A stretch of DNA of 64,000 nt from Amblyomma americanum (GCF_052857255.1 NC_135497.1:179479745-179543744), one strand, 5' to 3'. Shown: positions 8,695-18,812, numbered from the stretch's first letter. The notes: generated from the sequence alone by a model not told the origin. Program-made: numbers and translations.

Positions 8695-9174
8695 CTAGTC
8701 CGGATGAGGGGCGTTAAAGTCACCACCGACTAAAACAGGCCACCCTGGGTGCTGTCGTCGTAGAGTTAAAAACCACCCCAGATTAATGCGGGAGGGAGCT
8801 CCACCGGCGGGTCTTGCATAGTATGACACGACCCCAGCAGTTGCCTTGGGAAACTTCACAGCCACTGCGACTACCTCTTGATATGAGGTGCACCAGTTCT
8901 CTAGAGAGAGGCGAACTTGAGGAAAACGCGCATCAGCGTACACCGCGGTCCTTCCCGGAGGGGCAACAGTGTGCACACGACGGTCGTTCATTGAAGGAGA
9001 CATATATCCATTAAAGCCCGGAATGGATGGCAAGGCATATATTTGGTCTCCTGCAGTAGCAGGGCCCACACCAGGAGCTTGTTTATGCGAAGTCGAGATT
9101 TTGAGCTCTCCCAGCTTTGTGGAGAGGCCTCTGCAGTTCCACTGGAGCACACCATAACAACGTGTACTCGCCAT
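8695..9174 (-). pseudogene. LINE-A ORF2 amino end: AP-type endonuclease
   Basis: The frame begins at ATG 9174 with V-L-Q-W-N-C-R-G-L, the Asn-containing first motif of AP endonucleases of LINEs, and ends with V-G-G-D-F-N-A-P-H, the G-D-F-N motif. The expected L-Q-E-T motif with the catalytic Glu is not visible; the segment after L-G-E-L looks replaced or scrambled. A stop (TAG) follows at 8695-8697 at the frame break. The gene lies 88 nt downstream of ORF1. Confidence 0.75.
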
Positions 9175-9262
9175 TTTCGATTAGGCTTCCAAGCGTTGTA
9201 ATAGAACTGATGTCAGGTTAGATAACTGGTTTACCATAAATCGGAGGAGGGATGTTGTTGAG

Positions 9263-10885
9263 TTATTCTGCAGTGCTGCAGAAGACCTGGTAGTCTGTGA
9301 AAAACGCATGAGGGCTGGACGTACTCGAAGGCGCTGCAGCATTGATTGGCGTGGAGTGGGATTCCGCTGGTTGTCTACGGCGAGCAAGCAGTTCACGGCG
9401 TTGCCGTTGCTTAGAGACCTCGGCTAAAAGGCGTGCAATTTGGTCGTCAACTGCTGCCATGTCCTCCCGCAGAGGTTCCAGTATGCTGTGCTTTCGTTTA
9501 GTTTGAAGGTGACGGCGATTCTTGAGCCCTTTATTGCTGTACGACTGTTGGGCAGGGGCTGCAGGTGTATTGGGTTCAGAAAGCTCCGGCCAGTCGTCTT
9601 CATCCAACTGAAGAGCCGCAAACCTGTTGGATGTCTTTATCGGGGCTCTGTTTTCAATCGGAGGCACTTGCTTACGGATCCCACGCCGAACCTTCTCAGT
9701 TGCTTTCTGTTTTGTTCGGCAAGTCGGAGAGGTGATCTCGTGGTCGTCAGTCTTGCAAAGTCCGCACCTGTAAGACGGTGTGACTTGTTGCCGAGCCTCA
9801 TCTTGCGTTGCAAAAGGGCATGATCGGCGCATGTGGCCAGGTCTGAAACAGCTGTAGTAATAGACGGCACTCGGTTTGTAAGGGCGAGGCCGCAGAATAC
9901 AGCCATAATAGTAAAGTCGTTCTGGGAGAGTTGGTGGGCCCTGTAGTGTGACGATGCACGAGCGCCCCTTTCCCATATACCGCGCTTGGATGACACGGTG
10001 GGTTGGACAGTACAGCTCACGCTGGAGGGTCGTCTGGTCTTCGGCAACGTCGACGTTGTAAACAACACAGCGTTGTAGGTCCGAACCTTCTACTAGGTAC
10101 ACCTGGACCGGCACCGAGACCTCGCTTGTAATCGATATGCACTTCGGACGCTCGACAGCAGTCAAAGTCGGGAGCCACACAGCGATGGTATTAGATTTCG
10201 TTCTAGACGTGAAGCCACGAAAACCTTTGGTCCCAAGACACTCGCCCAGGTTCGCCTGAAGAATCCTGTTCGGAATGTCTGTCAAGTTTTTGGCTGCCAG
10301 AGCTTTAATGGCCACTTTATACGATACCGATCCCGATGTCGGCATAGCCACCTGGTTGGCATACGCTGGGCAGGAACGCTTGCCTTTTGAGCTGGAGTTG
10401 GCAGAAGACGAATCCTGCGCAGTGTCTCCTAATGGGCGCTTTTGAGAACTGCGGGAAGCCGATGGCACGGATGGAGGTGCTGAAGACAGGTCCATTGGAG
10501 AGCTCTCCTCCTCACGCTGCACGGTTGAAGCCCCATCCAGCAGTGGAGGCTGGGCAGCCATTGCCGAGTTCCGCCCAGAGGGCAGATCGCTCACGGGCTG
10601 AGGTGCATTTGAAGAAGGCGGGATGTGCGCTGCCGCTGATGGACCGGGTGCAGGGACCGACGCCGGTGAAGCCATCTCTGCCAGCGCGTCACCGGTGGCT
10701 CTAGGCCTACCCTCGGAGCCCAGCCCAGCTGCCGGGATGACTGAAGGACATTTGCTTACTACCACCCAGACAGACGGCGCATGAGCCTCGGGAGCTTCTT
10801 CAGATGATGCGAAGTAAGTTCTCTTGATATAAGAAACGTATTTATGTGGGTGGCGAGATTTTTCACTGGAGCAATGTGCAGCCAC
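9263..10885 (-). CDS. LINE-A ORF1 protein (Gag-like, nucleic-acid binding), 540 aa
   Basis: An uninterrupted 540-residue frame. The first 150 residues are Pro/Ser/Ala-rich and look disordered. Residues about 180-330 form a folded region typical of the RNA-binding (RRM-like) part of Jockey/I-type ORF1 proteins. A zinc-knuckle block follows, with C-F-R-P-G-H-M-R-R-S-C and a second finger C-G-L-C ... H ... C. In the first knuckle the expected leading Cys is a Tyr (Y-Y-S-C), so it may not bind zinc. The end (R-Q-R-R-E-L-L-A-R-R-R) is basic and probably coiled coil. ORF1 proteins bind LINE RNA into a ribonucleoprotein. The more upstream ATG is chosen because the sequence after it keeps the same character; a later ATG is possible. 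Confidence 0.75.
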   Translation of the reverse strand: MAAHCSSEKSRHPHKYVSYIKRTYFASSEEAPEAHAPSVWVVVSKCPSVIPAAGLGSEGRPRATGDALAEMASPASVPAPGPSAAAHIPPSSNAPQPVSDLPSGRNSAMAAQPPLLDGASTVQREEESSPMDLSSAPPSVPSASRSSQKRPLGDTAQDSSSANSSSKGKRSCPAYANQVAMPTSGSVSYKVAIKALAAKNLTDIPNRILQANLGECLGTKGFRGFTSRTKSNTIAVWLPTLTAVERPKCISITSEVSVPVQVYLVEGSDLQRCVVYNVDVAEDQTTLQRELYCPTHRVIQARYMGKGRSCIVTLQGPPTLPERLYYYGCILRPRPYKPSAVYYYSCFRPGHMRRSCPFATQDEARQQVTPSYRCGLCKTDDHEITSPTCRTKQKATEKVRRGIRKQVPPIENRAPIKTSNRFAALQLDEDDWPELSEPNTPAAPAQQSYSNKGLKNRRHLQTKRKHSILEPLREDMAAVDDQIARLLAEVSKQRQRRELLARRRQPAESHSTPINAAAPSSTSSPHAFFTDYQVFCSTAE

Positions 10886-12640
10886 CTTAGCAGGGACACT
10901 TCTCTACGTTTCTGCCCCGTAGTTTAGTACCGGTGAAATACAGGTGTTGTACACTTTTCTGATTGTCAAGCCGATCACGACAGCGATGACGAGGACATAG
11001 CTATTTTCGGCATCAGCTTCAAACGTGGACAGTAGAACCTGGGTCATCGGATGCCGCGGTCACGTCGCTTTTGGAAGTGCTCCGCAGCCACAGGTGTTTT
11101 TCTTCCCGACGTGGGGCCAAGCAGGAGCCTATGCACAACCGAGACCGAATTTGAATTGTTTGGTGTGCGGCCCGATATTATGTGCGAATGCAAGCCCAAG
11201 TAAGAACCAATCGCTTTGAGACCTCTGTCCAACCATCCACCGACATTGCCCCGGTAACCGATGGCAAGCTGTATTAATGCGGCTTTGTCTTGGATCCCTC
11301 TCCTTCTTACTCTTGTAAACCTGAGAGTTTCGCGGGGAATATTAACCAGCCCCCCTTCACACACTCGCGCCTCACTCCCATGCATTCTAATGCATCAGCC
11401 AAACATGCCTCAATCCAATTAAATCAAATCAATCCCAATCCATGAGCCAGCTGGAAGCAGCACTGGAGGCAGTTAGCAACTGCTTAATTATCACCGCGAA
11501 TCTACATCACTTGTTTCAATGCATAGGCTGGCAAAAAGCAAGAACCACGCAGGAGAACACCTAACCTACTAAAAAGTCTTATTGCACGAAGAATACATCA
11601 CTTGTGCAATCCTTTATTTGTGCAGGTATGCACTTCATTATCGGCAGCAACCCTCCCACTCTCATCACTACAACATCTCAGCCCCCCCCCCCCCCCCCTC
11701 CCTCCCCCCTCCCCTCCCCCCTCATCTCACACCGCACAAAAAGAATTCGACTTTCTTTGTACATTAACATAGAAAGCCAGACAGAACAAGGGGAAGGAGC
11801 AGGCACAAGCGAACGCGCCGACCTAGTTTATATCTTGTCTGGAGCATAATAGTGGGAGCAATTATGTTATGTATAGAAATAAAGCCAGTTAAACCACCAA
11901 AACTTCTCTGCAGAGATGCTTCGCACATTGCACACCGTTGTAGCAAGGTGGGAATGCTCTTCGGACAATCGAAAACAGCGGGAAAGCTGACATAGGAGTG
12001 CCCACATGTTCAATCTCCAACGATTCTGAAAACTTTCGAGTCAACAGCTCTGTGCAGCTTCTGAGTGGAAGCCAAGATGACCATTAATTCTTTTCTTTTG
12101 CTATGTCAATGATCAGCAAAAATAGTTTTACAGCCCGCTCTTTGTCGGCACCGGACATGCCACAGGATAACTAAACAGGATAAATCTCAACAAGTTGTAA
12201 AAACCTGTAATGGTGCTGCTTGTCAGACAGATTGTGTGATGGTAACCCTCACTATTCTACACACTCATTGGCAAGGCCCTGTGGAGCGGAAAATTGTGAT
12301 CTAAATATGGCTCCTTATCCCCTTTCTTTTTCAAAATCAGCGAAGTGGCGCCAACGTACGGAATTACTCATAGTTTCCTTCATGTTTTTGCTCCTGAAGG
12401 TCTGCCCTTTTTGCTTCTTGATATTCCCGAGCACCTTTTCCACTGTGAAAAAAAGTAGCAGTATGGACATGCGCAGCCTCTGGAGGAATCTGGCCATTGA
12501 AGTGGCCTCTTGTGAGTAAGATGAACGGCAAATGGAGTTTAATGCCCCGAAGCTGCATGAGGGCTTCTGATTAGTTTGGATAAACTGTGGTTCTGCATTT
12601 CGGCTGTGTGCGATGCAGCAATGGACGGCTCTAGGTTAGC
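10886..12640. other. no gene recognised; probably LINE-A 5' region and unrelated spacer
   Basis: The first few hundred bases may be the LINE-A 5' UTR. No domain is recognisable in any frame further on. A 17-base C-run followed by CT-rich sequence lies at 11,682-11,724. Confidence 0.4.
11682..11724 (+). repeat. poly-C / CT-rich low-complexity tract
   Basis: Seventeen C residues in a row are followed by short C-runs broken by T. It is prone to sequencing and alignment error. Confidence 0.85.
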
Positions 12641-12759
12641 TTAGACTACCTCTGGTTATTTAACGTGCAAACTGACTTGCAAAGTACACAAGTGCTTATG
12701 TATTTCACCTCCAAGAAGCCGCTTGGACTCACCTCGTATTGCGGCCTAGAAGGAGACTT

Positions 12760-13482
12760 TAGATCAAATAGAAGAACAGGAAGAGGGGGTCACTTTCTTC
12801 ACAGACATTTCGTTACACAAGTTTTCATCGAAAGCCACGCTGTGAGTTACGGCGAGGGATGTGCTCGTAACCTGCGCCTGTCTTTTCAGGAGGTGGAAAA
12901 AGAGGAAACGATAGCGCTAGCACTCGCGCAGTCCAAAGTGGGAAGAATTGTCACTGACTCGCAAAAGGCGTATAACAGCTGCAGAAAGGGGTGGGTTTCT
13001 ATTGCGGCACTTGATATTCTCAAGAGTAAAACGCGGGAAACGAGCTTGCCCGCCAGTTCGCCCGAGAATGGAACACCGGGTAGAGGAAGGTGAGCCATAG
13101 TCCATAATTAGTTATAGGGACATAACGAGCCATTACAAGACGGAGAGGCGACGTTACCGCGATCCTCACAAATCGCTTAGCAGAGAACAGCAAGCGATCT
13201 AGAGGCAGATACAGGCAAGACCCTTCCCGCACCCTTACCTTCAAAACAAGATGTACCAGGAAAGGTACGAGAAGTAATGTAATTTCTGAAAGACTTAATG
13301 GGCACGCTCCAACACGTCCTTGGAGTATGCGATTTCATCAAGGCCATCCACCCACCTCTTACCTGCCCCACTACCCCGCCCGATCCCTTATCCTCCCTTA
13401 CCGAGCAATGGTGGACTTTGCTAATCGGCCCCGCCCTGGAAGACCAGCTCGTCGTGATCTCCAGGCTAGGGAAGAATATGGG
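12760..13482 (+). pseudogene. LINE-B: 3' remnant of a second non-LTR element (RNase H and carboxy end)
   Basis: At about 12,890-13,040 the plus-strand frame has E-E-T-I-A-L-A-L-A followed by I-V-T-D-S-Q-K-A-Y, the Glu and Asp motifs of RNase H domains carried by some I-like LINEs. At 13,298-13,482 another frame has T-L-Q-H-V-L-G-V-C and P-L-S-S-L-T-E-Q-W, resembling the cysteine/histidine carboxy end of such ORF2 proteins. The stretch between is broken. The remnant ends where the LTR of the second Gmr1-like element begins, so this element also landed in a LINE. Confidence 0.6.
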
Positions 13483-13488
13483 TCCCGT

Positions 13489-14228
13489 TGTAAGGTTTCT
13501 GGCGACAGCCCGTCTGGCTCAGCTGCGTAGTAGGCCCGGGACGCCTGCAGCCGGGGTCACTGCACGGCGATAGGCATCTTTGTTCCCACGGCCGGTCCCC
13601 GCTTGGTTTATTGGATTCGAGACGGGGGACTCCGCTGCCGTTTGTAAACAACACTGTTCCCGGCAGATCGACCGTGCGGTACGGAGGCAGTTAGCGACCG
13701 CCAAAACCGAGCAGGGGTGGCTCACCCCTTCAACTGTACCTGCTCGCTGGCGCCTCGCCCATTCGGACTTCCCGGAAGACGTGTCCGGCTTGACAGCGTG
13801 AGAACTGTCGTTCGGACGCTAAGACAACGCTCTCTCTGGTGGGGGAGATGGTCAAGCGGCACCCTCTCTCTCCGGCGAGGCTTGTGACGGGGGCGTGTCC
13901 CTATGTGAAGTGGTGTGTGTGTACGACAACGCAAGTTAGGCCACGCCCAACCTGGCGAAGACCTCCGCGAACCTGGGGAATCCTAGGGACCGGACCCTTT
14001 TTAAACCGGACGACGAGTGACATGAGAAGAAATCCTCGATCATCCTTAGATCTTCTCAGATCTTCCGACAATCACCCATCACCCTTCAATGGGTTCCTAA
14101 ATCTTGTCAATAATGTAAAATAACCCCCTGTACAGTTTCCTTCATAACCAAGTCCGACAACGTCATCCGGAGAAGGGACCTGCGGCGCTGAAAGTGTCAG
14201 CTCACTAAAGGACCCCTCATCTCTAACG
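13489..14228 (+). repeat. 5' LTR of Gmr1-like copy 2
   Basis: This 740-bp repeat is related to both copy-1 LTRs but more divergent, with a degraded end (taacg rather than caaca). The GT tract is almost absent. Confidence 0.85.
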
Positions 14229-14230
14229 AC

Positions 14231-14249
14231 TGGTTGGCAGCAGCTGGGA
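14231..14249 (+). other. degraded primer-binding site, copy 2
   Basis: The site reads tggttggcagcagctggga, with extra bases relative to copy 1 (tggtggcagcgatggga). Pairing with the same tRNA would be poor. Confidence 0.5.
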
Positions 14250-14428
14250 TGGACCGTGCACATCGTGGTTTCTCAACCGGTAAGCGTTTCGGCATTTTGC
14301 TATAGGATTCGCCAGGCTTCAGATTTTGAGAGAATAATCTAGAGTCACTGGGAAGTGTATGTCAATTGAGAAAGGGTAATCTCACGACATTTTGAAGATA
14401 GCATTGCCAAAGCGGAGAAAGCGTTGTC

Positions 14429-14764
14429 ATGGACCTTATGAAATTGTCAAAGTCGGACTTGCTGTTGTTATGCGAGGAACTGTCAATAGAAGTACAGGGC
14501 AAAATTACAAAACTTGAAATATGCAAGACAATTAAAAAACCCGTAGAGGACGATCAGCTGGTAGATACGTGGAATTTGGTACAGGAAGAAGAAAGAAAAA
14601 GGGAAGCGGAATGGGAAAAAGAGAAAGAACGGCAAAAGTGGGAAGCTGAAAAAGAAGAAAGAAATCTAAAGCGATTGCAGCTTGAAAGCGAAAATCGAAA
14701 AAAGGCGACAGTACGAGAGCCGGGTCTCCAGAAAGAGCAAGCGATGTACAATCATATAGAATGA
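14429..14764 (+). CDS. gag: gag amino-terminal ORF, copy 2
   Basis: An open 111-residue frame, the intact counterpart of the interrupted ORF in copy 1. It has a short globular start and a long E/K/R-rich predicted coiled coil. Its TGA overlaps the next ATG (ATGA at 14,761-14,764), an arrangement suited to reinitiation or to a -1 shift, or an old indel present in the common source. Confidence 0.7.
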   Translation: MDLMKLSKSDLLLLCEELSIEVQGKITKLEICKTIKKPVEDDQLVDTWNLVQEEERKREAEWEKEKERQKWEAEKEERNLKRLQLESENRKKATVREPGLQKEQAMYNHIE

Positions 14765-15441
14765 ACAGATTCATGCAGCCCTATGAAAGTGGAAGGGACA
14801 TAGGATTGTACCTGAGAAATTTTGAGAGAACTTGCGAAAGGGAGAAATTTGCTCGCAGTACATGGCCGCAACGGCTTCTGACACTCTTGCCATGTGAAGT
14901 AGCTGAAGTCATATCGAGACTTAGCACACAAGACGCAGGTGACTACGAAAAAGTCAAAGCCAGCCTGCTAAAAATGTACCGGCTGCCAGCCGAAGCTTTC
15001 CGCCAGCGCTTCAGGAACACAATGAAAAACGATAGCGAGGGCTATCCGGATTTCGCGTATGGCTTAAAGACGAATCTGCTAGAGTGGCTAAAAGAAGCCG
15101 AGGTTTATGAAAGCCGAGACAAAATCATCGAGTGTTATTGCCTTGAGCAATTTTACCGAAGCATTCCCCAAGTGGTGAAACTGTGGGTTCGAGACAGGGA
15201 AAAGCTCGACACAGTTGAAAGGGCCGCTGAGCTAGCAGAGGAGTACATTTCGCGCAGAAGGTGGAGCACTGAAGAGGGTGCGTCACACGCTCGAAACGCG
15301 ATGCGAGATAAAGGGCCTAGCATAAAGACGCGAAGTGCTAGAAGTTCGGAGCAATCGGAGGCAACGAAGGTAGCGCCAGAAAAGCGTGCAGAACAGGCAA
15401 AGAGACAGGGAGCAGACAAAGCCGCGAAAAAAAGAGTTTAA
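14761..15441 (+). CDS. gag: Gag capsid region with SCAN-like domain, copy 2
   Basis: A 226-residue open frame closely matching copy 1 with scattered substitutions. The SCAN-like features are kept: F-R-x-R-F-R, C-L-E-Q-F, S-I-P and W-V-R-D. It ends just after an A-run in the same way as copy 1, and the zinc-knuckle frame overlaps its last 56 nt. Confidence 0.8.
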   Translation: MNRFMQPYESGRDIGLYLRNFERTCEREKFARSTWPQRLLTLLPCEVAEVISRLSTQDAGDYEKVKASLLKMYRLPAEAFRQRFRNTMKNDSEGYPDFAYGLKTNLLEWLKEAEVYESRDKIIECYCLEQFYRSIPQVVKLWVRDREKLDTVERAAELAEEYISRRRWSTEEGASHARNAMRDKGPSIKTRSARSSEQSEATKVAPEKRAEQAKRQGADKAAKKRV

Positions 15442-16663
15442 GGCTAGTAGGCCATTTCGTTGCTACAACTGCAATGGTGTCGGGCACTTTGCAGCCAAGT
15501 GTACAAAGCAACGTTTGGTGTTCTCGTGCGAAGAGGATAACGCCGAGAATCTAGAGCTTCTTAAGCCATACCTTTACGAGCTGCACGTTAATGGGAAACC
15601 GTTCAGGGTGCTTCGTGATAGCGCCGCGACGATGGACGTTGTCCACCCGTCTTACGTTTCAGTGGACGATTTTACGGGAGAAGTCTCGTGGATAAAACAG
15701 GCAGTAGAAGAACACAGTGTATGCCTTCCCATAGCTAGAGTGAGAATTTGTTTACCGTTTGGAGAGATAATGACTGAAGCCGCAGTTTCGAAGGCTGTGT
15801 CACTTCAATATCTTTACCTCTTCTCGAATCGATCAGACCAATTGCTACGCGACAGAGGCCAGAAGCTCGGAAGCGGGGTGATACAAGCTTTGACAAGGTC
15901 GAAAACTCGTCAGCTCGCGTCTCAACTAAGTCAGATCCCCGAACCTCAGGTAGCCAGAGACGCACCAGCCAGCATATCGTTGCAAACAAATGAGAAGGGA
16001 AGGGAACCAACGAGGAATGAAAGCCAGACAGCTGACCGAGCAGATGAGCGACCAGGGACTTCAACCACTAAGTCGGTAGAGGAGGAAGAAAACGCTGAAG
16101 GATCCATTTTATCTCCAACATCGCGTAGTTTTGATCGCCTTCTGCAGGTGAACAGGGAGTCCCTAATAAAAGAACAGAAGCAGGGTCCCACTTTAAAAAG
16201 ACTGCACCTTATAGCTAAAGAGGGCATCGCGAGACGCAACATAACGATGCATGAGAAGGGAGGCTTACTGTACCGACACTACCAGGACAGAAAAGGTAAA
16301 ACATTTGATCAGCTGGTCGTGCCCGAAAAATACAGAGCGGACATTCTGAGTCTCTGCCACGGAAATGGCTGGGCAGGACATCTGGGAACCAATAAAACAA
16401 AGGAGCGGTTATTAATGGAATATTATTGGCCGGGTTGTTTCAAAGATGCAGAACGCTACGTAAAATCATGCGATGCGTGCCAGCGCGTGGGCAAGCCTGG
16501 AGAGACATGGAAGGCTCCACTGAAAATTGTACCATTGATCTCGGAACCCTTCCGCCGGCTTGTAATAGACACAGTAGGCCCTTTGCCAAAACGAAATCAG
16601 GCTATAAGTACTTGCTTACTATGCTATGTCCCGCCACAAAATTTCCCGAAGCAATTCCGTTGA
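15386..16663 (+). CDS. pol: pol part 1: zinc knuckle, protease and integrase amino half, copy 2
   Basis: It contains the CCHC knuckle (C-Y-N-C-N-G-V-G-H-F-A-A-K-C), a protease with the same D-S-A triad as copy 1, the charged linker and the integrase HHCC domain with the first catalytic Asp. The frame is lost at the same A-run in integrase as in copy 1. Most substitutions between the copies fall in the linker. Confidence 0.8.
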   Translation: MQNRQRDREQTKPRKKEFKASRPFRCYNCNGVGHFAAKCTKQRLVFSCEEDNAENLELLKPYLYELHVNGKPFRVLRDSAATMDVVHPSYVSVDDFTGEVSWIKQAVEEHSVCLPIARVRICLPFGEIMTEAAVSKAVSLQYLYLFSNRSDQLLRDRGQKLGSGVIQALTRSKTRQLASQLSQIPEPQVARDAPASISLQTNEKGREPTRNESQTADRADERPGTSTTKSVEEEENAEGSILSPTSRSFDRLLQVNRESLIKEQKQGPTLKRLHLIAKEGIARRNITMHEKGGLLYRHYQDRKGKTFDQLVVPEKYRADILSLCHGNGWAGHLGTNKTKERLLMEYYWPGCFKDAERYVKSCDACQRVGKPGETWKAPLKIVPLISEPFRRLVIDTVGPLPKRNQAISTCLLCYVPPQNFPKQFR

Positions 16664-16984
16664 AGGATTTGAGCTCCACAGAAATAGTTGACGCCCTTTT
16701 GTCAGTGTTCGCGAGAATAGGATTTCCGGCAGAAAACCAAGCCGATCAGGCGACGGTCTTTACAAGCGCGTTGACGACCACATTCCTAGAAAGATGCGGA
16801 ATAAAACTGTTACACAGCTCGATGTACCATCCGCAGTCCAACAGTGTAGAGAAATGGCATTCGGTGCTGAAGCGGGTGCTACGCGCTCTTTGTTATGAGC
16901 ATAAAGCAGACTGGGAGGATTGTCTTCCGGCCACACTTTTCGCTTTACGAACAGTCCCCCACGAAGCTACGGGGCTTACGCCAG
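16591..16984 (+). pseudogene. integrase core, copy 2, truncated at the array boundary
   Basis: This is the continuation of integrase after the shared -1 frame change, with the second catalytic Asp and the Glu still present. The frame then runs into the (TA)n tract of array unit 1 and would encode only Ile-Tyr repeats there. Confidence 0.75.
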
Positions 16985-17008
16985 CCCTCGCCCTAAAAGA
17001 GCCGCTTG

Positions 17009-17009
<1 letters not shown>

Positions 17010-17086
<77 letters not shown>
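17010..17086. repeat. (TA)n tract at the start of unit 1
   Basis: A pure alternating TA run of about 77 bp. The counterparts in units 2 and 3 are about 57 and 63 bp. Confidence 0.95.
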
Positions 17087-17088
<2 letters not shown>

Positions 17089-17595
17089 AATTCTTTCTAA
17101 GTATACAGGAAATGCTAGGCATCACATAGGGCAAGGAAATATGCTACAGATTAGAAATTACGACCTACACTGCGCTCATCATCCTCGTCCGTAGAGTTTT
17201 CCTCGTTCCATTTACTTACATGCCCAAGGCACTCCGAGCGTATGCAAATTCTAAAGCTTCATTTGGGTAAGCACAACGAATGAATGAGTCAAATAACATT
17301 TATTTACTTACATTCAACCGCATAAACGAACAGTTCGATCAGTGTTTATATTTTTTAACGGCAAGCTCATGATTCACCCAAAGATGAGGAAGACGAGGTT
17401 TGCGACGTTCCGCGATGTGTTCATCTCTAAAAACTCAAATTTCCTTTAAATAATATAAGGCACACTTTTTACACACTTCTTGGCCTTCGCCGGATTCTGA
17501 GCTGATCCCTCTTTATGGGAGTTAGTCATTAACCTTGCGAGACCAACGACAACCAAACACGGTTGACTACAAATCACCTACTCCTTCAGTGCAGG
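17087..17595. other. spacer without recognised gene
   Basis: No coding or repeat signature is recognised. The same stretch follows the (TA)n tract in units 2 and 3. Confidence 0.4.
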
Positions 17596-17912
17596 TGCCC
17601 GCCGCGGTGGCTCAGTGGTTAGGGCGCTCGACTACTGATCCGGAGTTCCCGGGTTCGAACCCGACCGCGGCGGCTGCGTTTTTATGGAGGAAAAACGCTA
17701 AGGCGCCCGTGTGCTGTGCGATGTCAGTGCACGTTAAAGAACCCCAGATGGTCGAGATTATTCCGGAGCCCTCCACTACGGCACCTATTCATTTCTTCTT
17801 TCACTCCCTCCTTTATTCCTTCCCTTACGGCGCGGTTCAGGTGTCCAACGATATATGAGACAGATACTGCGCCATTTCCTTTCCCCCCAAAAAAACAATT
17901 ATTATTATTATT
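17596..17912 (+). mobile_element. tRNA-derived SINE (Ruka-like), unit 1, site A
   Basis: It has pol III promoter boxes: A box tggctcagtgg (17,608-17,618) and B box ggttcgaaccc (17,652-17,662). A tRNA-unrelated body follows (gcgttttta..., gtgcacgttaaagaacccca, ccggagccctccactacgg), and a (TTA)n/(ATT)n tail. Tick genomes contain such tRNA-derived SINEs (Ruka, described from Rhipicephalus); the name is given by recognition. Confidence 0.85.
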
Positions 17913-18573
17913 CAGCGCAGATCGGGTTTGGGGTAGGTGTCGCATTTGTAAATATACAAGCGCAAAACATAAGCCCATGTTACGGCAGAAGGGAAGACAT
18001 TACGACAAATCCATTGCTCTCCTCACTGTAGTCGCGTCTCTTTTTGTGTACTCACTTCGTTTTTACAATGCGTGAGTATCGTTACAACAGATCCTGGTTG
18101 AACGAGCGTAATGGAAACGCCTGCTCGATGCTGCGGGCATCTTGGAAGCCTTAACGCGGGAAGCAACGCGCAAGCTGTGCAACATACTCTGAAAAGCTGT
18201 TAAAATTGTATGTACTGAATTTCGCGAGATAACGGTCACAGTCATGCTCTCACAAAACATCCTCAGCATATTTAATCCAGTTAATGAACAATTTCGAGCG
18301 TAAGGAGGCCCGTACCAAATCGCACTCAGCTTGCCACCGTTACAAATGCTGGTAAGGAATTGTCTGTTTTGCTGCTGGGGCCTGATGTTTAATTCACAGG
18401 AAGTGTTTTTAAACACCTGTTTTGATGCACAGCACGGAGAAGGCTCAAATGCAAGCATTTTTTTCTTAATTTTGTACACTAGGTATGCGGATATCCATGG
18501 CTATTGAGAAGGCTCTAATTTTGTTCCTCTTACGTTATGTTAAGGTCTGTTTACACAATGAACCCCATATCGG
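17913..18573. other. spacer without recognised gene
   Basis: A minus-strand frame of 138 codons (18,479-18,063) is conserved in units 2 and 3 simply because the units are near-identical. It has no motif I recognise. Confidence 0.35.
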
Positions 18574-18812
18574 AGACGCCGCAGTGCCTTTGGCGGTCGT
18601 CTGTTGATACCAAGGTCGCCAGTTCGATTCCTGCCGCGGCGGCCATATTTCGATGGAGGCGTAATACAAAAATGCCCGTGTGCTGCAGCGACAAGTGGCG
18701 CATGTTAAAGATCCCCATTTGGGCTACATTATTCTGCAGCCCTCCACTGCAGTGTTCCTCATACCCCATGTGTAGGTTCGAGATGTTAAACTCGACAATT
18801 ACAAAAAAGAAA
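18574..18812 (+). mobile_element. old tRNA-derived SINE, unit 1, site B
   Basis: A degenerate relative of the site A element: the B-box region reads agttcgattcctgc, followed by a body with gtgctgcagcgacaagtgg, gttaaagatcccca and cagccctccactgcag. It ends near tgttaaactcgacaattac. Confidence 0.7.

Larger units (their letters stand above)
690..10885 (-). mobile_element. LINE-A: non-LTR retrotransposon (Jockey/I-like), interrupted by two insertions
   Basis: Reading on the minus strand, the parts come in this order: ORF1 (10,885-9263), AP-type endonuclease (9174-8695), linker (8692-8164), first part of reverse transcriptase (7976-7451) and a short RT continuation (897-about 700). Two later insertions split it: a palindromic element at 7989-8151 and a complete LTR retrotransposon at 898-7450. 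RT homology stops near 700, so the 3' half of RT and the 3' UTR are missing. Two ORFs with zinc knuckles, an APE endonuclease and an RT fit the Jockey/I group of LINEs; the exact clade is not resolved. ORF1 is open but ORF2 is broken, so this copy cannot move by itself. Confidence 0.8.
13489..16984 (+). mobile_element. Gmr1-like Ty3/gypsy retrotransposon, copy 2, truncated in integrase
   Basis: It has the same family layout as copy 1: 5' LTR, gag, zinc knuckle, protease and the first part of integrase. At 16,984, after the G-L-T-P-A codons of integrase, homology stops abruptly and the first unit of the tandem array begins. RT, RNase H and the 3' LTR are absent. Gag is open here (no stop as in copy 1), but the frame change inside integrase is shared with copy 1. 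Confidence 0.88.

Noticed and set aside
16426..17100. Apparent integrase protein with a long Ile-Tyr repeat end
   Set aside because: The Ile-Tyr part is only translation of the (TA)n tract of array unit 1 after the element was cut.
17596..17670. tRNA gene call from A and B boxes in the SINE heads (all units)
   Set aside because: The boxes are present, but they belong to a repeated element with a long tRNA-unrelated body and tail, and the cloverleaf is not kept.
18063..18479. 138-codon minus-strand gene conserved in three units
   Set aside because: Conservation follows from the recent duplication of the whole unit; there are no motifs and no codon-position pattern that I can see.
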